Source: Microcaldota archaeon (lineage in GTDB: Archaea > Micrarchaeota > Micrarchaeia > Anstonellales > J096). Taken from it: a stretch of DNA of 5,875 bases. Of the stretch, positions 1-5,875 are shown one piece after another (position 1 is the stretch's first letter; the number at the start of each line of letters is the position of its first letter). Below the pieces are notes generated by a model that worked only from the letters and a program-made list of their open reading frames with translations, was not told the origin of the DNA and did no database searches. The translations under genes were made by a program, and so were the position numbers. The stretch covers positions 1 to 5,875 of the forward strand of contig WAPD01000106.1 in NCBI GenBank assembly GCA_015520875.1, read 5' to 3'.

Positions 1-183
1 GATTATTATGCGGTAAGGGATTTTTAATTGTTGTCTGTGTACTGGTTTATTTATGATTAATAAACCGTCTTTTACTTGATATTTCTTTCCATCTATTCTT
101 ATTGTAATAGTAGTTGGTTGGTCTAGAACGTTTTTGGTTGTGATTCTTGTGACACCGTTTTTATCTATTTCTAGTTTTACTTT
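1..183 (-). other. Basic, sequon-free tail after the membrane anchor, C-terminus not in window
   Basis: About 61 residues follow the anchor: KVKLEIDKNGVTRITTKN, then TTITIRIDGKKYQVKDGLL, then VHRQQLKIPYRIII, running off the left edge. Alternating hydrophobic and charged residues suggest a small beta-rich domain. It contains no N-x-S/T sequon, although the preceding protein averages about one per 12 residues. It is noticeably richer in Lys and Arg, as expected for a cytoplasmic tail. I do not recognise a family, and the end of the domain is missing. Confidence 0.65.
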
Positions 184-3100
184 TACTATAATCCAATAGA
201 ATAAGAAAAGTAATGCTGGTATTGAAAGTGGTAGAGTGTATGGAGAAGAGATTAAACCTTGGGAAAGGGAAACAACACCTGCAACTACACTAGTCATAAT
301 AGGTAGAGACTTTCGTGTTTCGTTTGTGAGCTTTGTAATATTCATTGTTAGGTTTTTAGTTTCATTCTCGGTTAGGTTCTTTGTAATGTTCTTAGAGATG
401 TTTTTGGTTATGTTGGTGGTGTTTTTAGAGATGTTGTAGGTTTTGTTTGATAATAGGGAAACATTAGAAGTTGTGTTGTTTGTGTCTTGTACAGGAGGTT
501 TTCTTTTCTTCTTTTTAGGAGGTTTCGAAGTGGTATTTGTTGTATTGGAAGTTGTATTTGTGGAAGGAGGGTTTGATACTGTAAATGATACACTATCGCT
601 ATTTTGACCTCCTTGTCCATCATCACAGGTAACATCAAATGTATAAGATCCTGGAGATAAAGTTCTTGTAAATGAATATGTGGAACCTGAAGATAGACTA
701 AAGGAACCTGAAGATGAACCTAGGGAATAGGAACATGACAATGTTGTTGATTCTGGGTCTGAGGCTGTTACCTCAAACGAGATGGATTGATTAGAATAAT
801 AAGTTCCTGAAGATGGTGATAGGATTGAAACAGTAGGTGGATTGTTTACTGGTGAAATCTCAATATAATAAATTACAGAGGTTGTATAATTGTTGAAGGA
901 ATCGTTACAATAGACATTAAATTGATAATATTGGTCTTCTTGTAATGTTAGGGTGAAGTTGTGGGTAAATGGAGTTGTGTTGAATGTAGAGTTTTGGTAG
1001 TAAGGTGTTGTGTTGTTTAATAGTGTAATATTGTAATCACAGGAAACAGGAACGTTAAAGAGGGAAGTAACGTTAAAGGAATGGGTTAAGTAAGCGGAAT
1101 TGTTGGAGTTGTTTAGAGGGTTGTTTATGGTTATTGTTAGGTTTTGGTAGTTGGTGGTGTTAAAGGAATAATTGAAGGTAGGGTCTGTAATATTGTTATA
1201 GGTAACATTAAGATATGTAATATTGTAACCGAATAGGTCTCCATATGATAGATTTAGACATTGATATAGATTGTAAGTGGAGTTGTTTTGTAATAGGTAG
1301 GAAGTAGAACTATTGGAAGTCCAGAATGTTAGGTTTATTGTTAAGTTTGGTGAAACGTTTGTTAGAGTGATGTTTTGACATACTGAAGTGTTGTTTAGAG
1401 TAAAGGAGTGGTTTATGGTTGGGAAGGTAAAGATAAAGAATGAGATGTTGGAACTGTTTGTCCAGTGTTGGGAATCATAAACGATGAAGTCCCATTGATA
1501 AAATCCAGGGGTTAGGTTAAAGATAGAGAGATTGTTGTAAGTAGAATTGTTTATTGTGAGATTTTGATAGAGTGTTCCATTGAAGTAGAATTCTAGATAA
1601 GATAATTCTAAATCATCACTGGAATTTAGGATAAGATAAACCAAGGTGGAATTGTTGACTAGGAAGTTTGGAATGTTGTTTGTGGTTAATTGAGGAGGTG
1701 TTAGATCAACATAAATATGGAAAGGTCCGAGGTTTTGTGGGGAGCCCGAAGCGTTTATATAGGTTAGGTTTACTGTGTAGGAATAGTTTCCTGTGGATGT
1801 AAATGTGTGATTTATTAGAATTGAAGAATTACCTGTGATGTTGTAAGAATATTGAGTGGAATCTATTGTGAAATTTAGAGTGATTTCTAGTCTTGGGTCT
1901 CCTGATAGAGTAATGTTAAAGGATTGGGTTGAATTATTTGTTATTGGTGGGGCATCTATTGTAATGGAAGGTGTGTTTAGGATTTCGAATAGGGTTGAAG
2001 ATTGTTGGGAATTTCCATAGATATCATATACGATTAATATGAGGTTGTAGGTTCCTGGAGATAAGGAAGGGTTGAAAGTGTTTGAATAACTTGAATTATT
2101 TATGTTTGTGATATTTTGATATAGGGTTCCGTTGAGGTATAATTCGATGTAATCTAGTTTGGTGTCATCTGAGGCCGAATAGGAAATGGATGGAGGTTGG
2201 TCTACATAGAAGTAAGAATGAGGATTTATTGTTAATGAAGGTGGAACGATATCTGCGAATATTGTGTAGTTTAAGAAAATAGGGTCACCTGAGGCGTTTA
2301 GATAGGTTATTATTATATTATAATGGTAAAGGTTTGTGGATGGGAATGTGTAGGAATATGTGAGATTGTAGGAACTGGAACCTGTGTAGGTGTTTGTTGT
2401 TGGTGTGGAATCTATGGTAAATGTGATGTTTAGTTCTAGGTTAGGGTTTAGGTTCCAAAGGTCAAAGTTGAAGGTTTGTGTGGTGTTGTTTGTTTCATTT
2501 GTATATGGATGGGTCACATTTGGAACTGGGAGAACTTCAAATGTTGTTGAAGATTGTTGGGAGTTGTGGGCGATATCATAGGCCTTTATTGTTAGATTAT
2601 AGGTTCCTGGGTCTAGTGTGGAATTTTGGAATGTGTTTGAATAACTTGAATTATTTATGTTTGTGATATTTTGATATAGGGTTCCATTTAGATAGAGTTC
2701 AATGTAGTCTAATTCTAGGTTATCGGAAACTGTGTATGTTAAGATGGTGCTGGATGGAGACCCTACCCAATAATAAGATGTTAGAGATTGGGTTATTGTT
2801 GGTTGGGTTAGATCAACGTAAATATGGAAAGGTCCGAGGTTTTGTGGGGAACCTGAGGCGTTCAAGAATTGAATAGTGTAATTATAGGAATAATTGTTAG
2901 TTGTTGTGAAGGTATGGGTAAATGTTAGATTGTAAGAAGTGTTTCCAAATAGAGTAGGTGTTGTGTAAGTTGTTCCATCTATATTAAATGAAATTTGAAT
3001 TTCTAGATTAGGGTTAATATTCCAAATATCTAAATGGAAATCTTGAGTGGAGTTATTTGTTAATGATGGCGTATTGTCTTGGGACAATGGATAAGGTAAT

Positions 3101-5875
3101 ACTTCAAAGGAAATAGATGAATTGTTGGAATTTCCCCTACTATCATAGGCTTTTACCGTGAATTGATATATTCCAATTCCATATAAACCGGTAAAGGAAC
3201 CATTATATGTAGAATTGTTTACGGTGATGTTTCCGACTAAGGTTGAATTAAGGTATAATTCAATATAGGAAATCTGTGAATTATCAATCACATCATATGT
3301 GATGTTAAGACCATTACTATTATTGATCCAGTAATAATGGTTTAAGGAAATGGAGATGTTTGGGGGTGTTGTATCAAAACCTCCTGGAACAGTTAATGGA
3401 TAGTAATCTGTTAAATTTGTTCCACTTATGTTGTAATATGGAACATCACAGATTCCATCCCAGTCAACATCTACACATGTTTCAGAGTAACCTGTTCCAC
3501 TTGGATTAGCCCAAAAATTGCCTCCTAGGTAAGGTCCTCCGATAATACTCGTACCCAATACTTTAGATATATTGAAGTAGATATTCAATGTTGAGGTTAT
3601 GTCTTCTATAGGTGTGGTAAGATTTAATATATTGTTCACAAAGCTCATAGAGATACTAGAATTATCAGTTTCCAATAGCCTACACATCACTATGTTGGAA
3701 TTATTGACACTAGAACTAGTTATTATTGAGTTATTCAAGCTAAATAGAGTTTGATTAGAGCTATTACATAAACTCCAAAAACTAACGTTCTCAACAACAA
3801 TATTTGCTCCAACAGAATCTCTCATTAAAAATCCTCCATGGAAGTTTGATAAAGAAATATTAATTGCTTTGAATCCCAAGAGAGATGCATTGTTTATCCC
3901 AGCAACAAAAGATTTATATGTTACATAGTTAAGGGACTTTGAATTTATGTTCATATCAGAAACAGTTACATTTATCATGGTGCTGTTTGATAGGTAGAAT
4001 AAATTAGGATAAGATAAACCAGTACCACTTAAATTATATAACAGAACATTTTCCACGGTACTTTCGCTAGCTCCAATAAAGGTAAATAGGTTATCTCCTA
4101 AGAATATGCTATTCTTTACAACAAGGCCCCCTAAATAAGAATTAGTATATACGTCAGCAATTTTGCTTGTAAAAGTACCATTGTTCCAAAAAATAGACTC
4201 CCAAGTTGTGTTTACCATTGTTAGATTTGTTCTAGACAATTTAATTGGCACAGCTGTATCCAGATCTAACAAGGTTATGTTGGTAAAGAGTGTGTTTACA
4301 AATAGATTATCATTTCCATAGTAACCCCTTATAAAGCCAAGATAGGCATATGTATTATTAGTTACCAATATGTTAGAAAACACAGAGTTAGATATTGTAA
4401 TATTGTTTAATTCAATAAAAAGTTCTTGGTAGAATGTTGAATTGGCAACTGTTAGATTATCAATTCTACCATTTCTAATACCAATAAGTCCGGTTGCCCT
4501 ATTAAGGACTCCTGTTAATCTTGCTAACCCAACAACATCTGAAATTGTGACATTGTAAATATCCATTTCACCCTCAATAACCTCATTGGTACTCGAACTA
4601 CCAGGTCTAGCAAATGTACCATTATAGATATATAATCCGTTAAGCTCGCTTCTTCCACCACCATATAAATCTAAAAATGCCAATCTCTCAAAATTCACTA
4701 TAGAGGTGTTCTTAATTTTGGCATAATAAAGAGGTATGGCCCCACCTACATTTCTCAAATTGGAATCTGTCAAATTAACAAGATACCTTAACACCATAAG
4801 TCTTTCACTTACTCCAGCGCTTATGTTCTCAAAATAGTTGCCTTTTAGATTAGTGCTTTTATTTACATATATCACAACTGAAGTAGGGCCGTGCTCAAAA
4901 TTATAATAATTAAAATCAGTTAAATTAGATTCCTGAATTAAAAGCTGAGAATATCCACTTCCCATTGAGATGTTATTAAATGTGGTATTAGTTCCATCCA
5001 CCCCAAGTAGACCTACCTGGGTATCCCACATATAGTAATAGTTACCCACAGATGATGCGTTTAATTCTGATATTTTGGAATTAATTAACTTTAGACCACC
5101 TATCTTAAGTTGGGTACCTCCATAAAATAATGTAGCATTTGTTATCTCCAAAGCCACTGGAATCGGACTTGTCATTCCCACATATATTTGTGTTGGTGCA
5201 TTATCCACATAAACATTCGAGATATTTATATATTGTAATGGGGCAACAAGCGATAGATTAAGATTTCTACCATAGATATAAATTTGATAGGTGGTATTAT
5301 TCCCTGTAACACCTGAGATAAAAATATTATTTACATTTGGGCTATCCCATTCTGTAATTTCCACAATTCTACTTGAATTGTTTGCATAAATCTCTTTAAC
5401 AAAAATATCTCTAACAACACTTTTATTTTGCAAGCTCAATTCAACTGTTCTTGTAGAATGATTGTTAACAGAAACATTGTAAATCGTTAAATTAGCAATA
5501 GATTTAGGATTACTATAGGCTTCAGTATCTACGTAGATTGTTGAATAGGAATTTGTACCCACACCAACATTGAAAATGCTTACATTATCTATAGAAGTTC
5601 CATATAATGCAGCAGTATAATTGCCATTTTCAACATAAATATCAGAAACTGTGCTATTTTTAATAATTGCTCCATAAGTGGCTATAAGCTTGGTGCTAAA
5701 GTTTGCCCATAGATCTCTTATTCTCAAATTCGTGATATTTAGATAGTAAAAACCTAGTCCAGAGCTATCGTTTAATGTAATATTCTCATAGGTAGCATTA
5801 TAAACACCATTACTAGTGGAAGCAATCCAATCTGCTGTTATAGTATAAATATTTGATATTAATGCATTTCTAAGA
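1..5875 (-). CDS. Giant cell-surface beta-helix / Ig-repeat protein, partial at both ends
   Basis: One uninterrupted minus-strand frame spans the window: 1,958 full codons with no TAA, TAG or TGA. Neither the start nor the stop is present, so the true protein is longer. Domain order is beta-helix, NosD-like cap, ten Ig-like domains, basic Pro/Lys patch, sequon stalk, hydrophobic anchor and short tail. The sequence is rich in Asn, Thr, Ser, Tyr and Ile and very poor in Cys (ten residues). My hand count gives about 150 N-x-S/T sequons, all before the membrane anchor. This composition and topology are those of a glycosylated archaeal surface protein held by a C-terminal transmembrane segment. 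I infer an extracellular role such as adhesion or cell-envelope structure; no catalytic motif is visible. I do not recognise a named gene. The frame and its surface location are secure; the function is not. Confidence 0.93.
184..300 (-). other. Two adjacent hydrophobic segments; probable C-terminal membrane anchor
   Basis: IMTSVVAGVVSLSQGLIS (247-300) is moderately hydrophobic. After a short ISSPYT turn, LPLSIPALLFLFYWIIV (184-234) is strongly hydrophobic and is followed by KVKLEIDK. The second segment is the better transmembrane helix, with aromatic residues near its end and Lys just after it. If only the second crosses the membrane, the tail is cytoplasmic, which agrees with the sudden absence of sequons after it. 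If both cross, the tail would be outside. No LPxTG, PGF-CTERM or similar sorting motif is seen. Confidence 0.75.
310..435 (-). repeat. Four-residue-period sequon stalk, N-I/L-S/T-K
   Basis: Forty-two residues are built almost entirely from NISK, NITK and NLTE/NETK tetrads, for example TKNISKNITKNLTENETK. Twelve sequons fall in this stretch, most of them spaced four residues apart. Short DNA echoes of the unit are visible on the plus strand as TTAGAGATGTT at 392 and 425. It sits directly before the hydrophobic anchor and ends in TRKSLP. The regular Asn/Thr/Lys tetrads could form an extended or helical rod densely covered by glycans, lifting the Ig domains off the membrane. Glycosylation itself is inferred from the sequon alone. 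Confidence 0.75.
436..564 (-). other. Thr/Asn linker with basic Pro/Lys patch
   Basis: After the last Ig-like domain the sequence becomes low-complexity: a Ser/Thr/Asn run with several NTT sequons, then SKPPKKKKRKPPVQ (patch at 493-525), then more NTT and NVS sequons. The patch has six consecutive basic residues framed by Pro-Pro on each side. It lies outside the membrane, so it could contact an acidic envelope polymer, glycan or phospholipid headgroup. I cannot name a family. The nuclear-localisation-like look of the basic run has no meaning in a prokaryotic surface protein. Confidence 0.7.
565..834 (-). other. Tenth, membrane-proximal Ig-like domain
   Basis: About 90 residues, the most canonical Ig-like domain in the window. 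It begins TVSILSPSSGTYYSNQSISF, has an inner TASDPESTTLSCSYSL strand pair, and ends SPGSYTFDVTCDDGQGGQNS followed by SVSFTVSNPP. The Cys at 733-735 and 625-627 are 36 residues apart and should form the core disulfide. The opening resembles bacterial Ig-like (Big) domains common in secreted prokaryotic proteins. It differs from its neighbours in being rich in Gly and Ser and holding a single sequon (NQS), so it may be buried, less glycosylated or of separate origin. Confidence 0.75.
835..1116 (-). other. Ninth Ig-like domain with Cys pair
   Basis: About 94 residues run from LNNSNNSAYLTHSFNVT to IEISPVNNPP. The pattern PVSCDYNITL ... YYQFNVYCNDSFNN places Cys in what would be the early and late strands of a beta sandwich (codons 1039-1041 and 907-909, 44 residues apart), the classical Ig disulfide arrangement. 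The late strand FNVYCNDSFNN parallels TFDVTCDDGQGG in the following domain. The domain departs from the A/B alternation and looks like a membrane-proximal type. It carries about ten sequons. Confidence 0.65.
1117..1692 (-). repeat. Ig-like A/B pair 4, diverged
   Basis: Domain A4 (1420-1692, 91 residues) is recognisable from SYLEFYFNGTLYQNLTINNS, NLTPGFYQWDFIVYDSQ and a closing FFIFTFP strand, but is less similar to A2 and A3 than they are to each other. The next domain (1117-1419, 101 residues) occupies the B position and keeps NLTINLTFW and NITYLNVT, but has diverged. It has gained a Cys pair (codons 1378-1380 and 1258-1260, 40 residues apart), consistent with an intradomain disulfide. Sequons are very dense, with about 17 in the B-position domain. 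The final boundary is approximate. Confidence 0.65.
1700..1743. repeat. 44-nt near-perfect direct repeat, copy 1 (end of Ig domain B3)
   Basis: This matches 2807-2850 at 43 of 44 positions; the one difference is A at 1711 against G at 2818. The spacing is 1,107 nt (369 codons, two A/B units). It encodes the SPQNLGPFHIYVDLT ending shared by B1 and B3, which B2, lying between them, does not have. Similarity continues with three more mismatches to 1755. Confidence 0.88.
2078..2130. repeat. 53-nt perfect direct repeat, copy 1 (within Ig domain A3)
   Basis: This block is identical base for base to 2633-2685, with mismatches immediately outside on both sides. The spacing is 555 nt, or 185 codons, the length of one A/B unit. 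It encodes the NGTLYQNITNINNSSYSNT core. Perfect identity including all third codon positions, in an otherwise diverged array, points to recent duplication or gene conversion rather than selection on the protein alone. Confidence 0.9.
2239..2799 (-). repeat. Ig-like A/B pair 2
   Basis: Domain A2 (2521-2799, 93 residues) contains the conserved core DYIELYLNGTLYQNITNINN, then LDPGTYNLTIKAYDIAHNSQ and the closing strand FEVLPVP. Domain B2 (2239-2520, 94 residues) contains LWNLNPNLELNITFTIDSTP and YLNASGDP. B2 lacks the NLGPFHIYVDL ending of B1 and B3; IFADIVPP takes its place. A 53-nt block in A2 (2633-2685) is identical to one in A3 (2078-2130), exactly 555 nt away, so these copies duplicated or exchanged sequence recently. 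Confidence 0.78.
2633..2685. repeat. 53-nt perfect direct repeat, copy 2 (within Ig domain A2)
   Basis: Second copy of the block at 2078-2130, lying in the same frame and at the same place in the preceding A domain. Confidence 0.9.
2800..3378 (-). repeat. Ig-like A/B pair 1
   Basis: The first of four pairs of alternating Ig-like domains. Domain A1 (3088-3378, 97 residues) opens with FDTTPPNISISL, carries YIELYLNSTLVGNITVNNST in the middle and ends YQFTVKAYDSRGNSN..FEVLPYP. That is the beta-sandwich pattern of bacterial/archaeal Ig-like domains, where a late strand has V-x-A-x-D. Domain B1 (2800-3087, 96 residues) has DIWNINPNLEIQISFNIDGT and ends in NASGSPQNLGPFHIYVDLT. A1 is the most diverged of the first three A domains and is separated from the NosD-like cap by only a Pro-Gly-Gly turn. 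Codon use here is intermediate between the beta-helix and the rest of the stalk. Confidence 0.75.
2807..2850. repeat. 44-nt near-perfect direct repeat, copy 2 (end of Ig domain B1)
   Basis: Partner of 1700-1743, in the same frame and at the same place in domain B1. Similarity extends with three mismatches to 2862. Confidence 0.88.
3379..3540 (-). other. NosD-like C-terminal cap with DxDxDGxxD loop
   Basis: Directly after the beta-helix comes a segment with GGNFWANPSGTGYSETC, then DVDWDGICDVPY, then TDYYPL. From memory, this order (G-N-x-W, Gly/Ser-rich turn, Asp-rich loop, D-x-P-Y, then D-x-Y-P-L) closes many archaeal beta-helix surface proteins and NosD-like domains, usually as GNYW...DxDGDGIGDxPY. 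The DxDxDGxxD stretch at 3445-3471 resembles a calcium-binding loop, so metal-stabilised folding is plausible but unproven. Two Cys (3475-3477 and 3448-3450) flank the Asp-rich loop nine residues apart and could form a disulfide. The Trp in the middle of the loop replaces the small or polar residue I would expect. This cap fixes the boundary between the beta-helix and the Ig-like array. Confidence 0.8.
3541..5874 (-). other. Right-handed parallel beta-helix region (pectin-lyase-like / PbH1 repeats)
   Basis: About 775 residues form loose repeats in which short beta-strand-like motifs recur roughly every 22 to 30 residues. Examples are IANLTIYNVSVNN, NVNNIFISGVTGNN, YINISNVYVDN, IYNVTISD, ELNNITISNS and KAINISLSN. 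Alternating Ile/Val/Leu with Asn at the turns is typical of parallel beta-helices such as the NosD and pectin-lyase folds. At one coil per 22 to 30 residues this would be about 25 to 35 coils. The region lacks Cys except for two near its C-terminal end (codons 3766-3768 and 3682-3684), 28 residues apart, which could sit on neighbouring coils. About 50 sequons occur here. No polysaccharide-lyase catalytic residues could be assigned. The helix continues upstream of the window. It is probably the distal head of the protein, either a binding surface or a spacer. Confidence 0.75.

Larger units (their letters stand above)
1693..2238 (-). repeat. Ig-like A/B pair 3
   Basis: Domain A3 (1969-2238, 90 residues) shares with A2 the core LDYIELYLNGTLYQNITNIN, the turn SPGTYNL and the strand YDIYGNSQQSSTLFEI. 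Domain B3 (1693-1968, 92 residues) has PRLEITLNFTIDST in place of the WN-NPNLE motif of B1 and B2, and ends in the same 19 residues as B1, NASGSPQNLGPFHIYVDLT. A3 therefore matches A2 best while B3's C-terminal half matches B1 best, which is a mosaic relationship. The Pro-Pro at each domain boundary marks the hinge to the next unit. Confidence 0.78.

Noticed and set aside
1..300. Sortase-type or archaeosortase sorting signal
   Set aside because: No LPxTG or PGF-type motif precedes the hydrophobic segments, and at least 61 residues follow them, which is too long for such a signal.
236..439. Short plus-strand open frame beginning MYGEEIKPW
   Set aside because: It lies opposite the anchor and sequon stalk of the large minus-strand gene. 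Its Val/Phe/Leu-rich composition is simply the complement of AAC/AAT/ATT-type codons, and nothing supports a start site.
493..522. Two AGGAGG motifs on the plus strand resembling ribosome-binding sites
   Set aside because: Read on the minus strand they are the CCTCCT codons of the two Pro-Pro pairs around the basic patch. No plausible gene starts downstream.
493..525. PKKKKRK-like run resembling a nuclear localisation signal
   Set aside because: It sits outside the membrane in a prokaryotic-type surface protein with an archaeal NosD-like cap, so the resemblance is a coincidence of a short basic stretch.
408..638. Short minus-strand open frame in another phase, beginning MMLPVMMDKE
   Set aside because: It overlaps the large frame on the same strand out of phase. 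Its Gln/Leu/Pro/Thr content is a frame-shifted reading of the Thr/Asn linker.
2390..2666. Two overlapping short plus-strand open frames
   Set aside because: Both are antisense to conserved Ig-like domains A2/B2, overlap each other, and resemble no known protein.
2078..2685. Direct repeats considered as a CRISPR array or mobile-element ends
   Set aside because: There are only two copies, 555 nt apart, in frame and within homologous protein domains. There are no spacers, inverted ends or target-site duplications.

Overview
The whole window lies inside one protein-coding gene on the minus strand. Reading the reverse complement with codons ending at positions 3, 6, 9 and so on up to 5874, I found no stop codon in 1,958 consecutive codons. 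The frame is open at both ends, so the start (beyond 5875) and the stop (before 1) are both outside the window. I see no other gene, RNA gene, insertion sequence, CRISPR array or intergenic region.

In protein order (right to left) the layout is as follows. (1) About 775 residues of Asn-, Ile- and Val-rich, irregularly repeating sequence, read as a right-handed parallel beta-helix (about 3541-5874). (2) A compact capping segment with the archaeal NosD-like / surface-layer signature, containing GGNFWANPSGTGYSETC and a DxDxDGxxD loop (3379-3540). (3) Four pairs of alternating Ig-like domains, A and B, about 92 residues each (1117-3378). (4) Two further Ig-like domains, each with a Cys pair (565-1116). 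(5) A Thr/Asn linker with a basic Pro/Lys patch (436-564). (6) A four-residue-period stalk made of N-glycosylation sequons (310-435). (7) Two adjacent hydrophobic segments, of which the second is the likely membrane anchor (184-300). (8) A sequon-free basic tail of about 60 residues (1-183), open at its C-terminus.

The likely source is an AT-rich archaeon, possibly of the DPANN group. The reasons are the NosD-like cap, about 150 N-x-S/T sequons restricted to the part before the membrane anchor, the Ig-like repeats and the AT-rich codon use. This is inference: no taxonomic marker gene is present. The architecture fits a giant, cell-anchored, heavily glycosylated surface protein, with a beta-helix head on an Ig-domain stalk. 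A role in adhesion or cell-cell contact is plausible, but nothing in the window shows a ligand or an enzymatic site.
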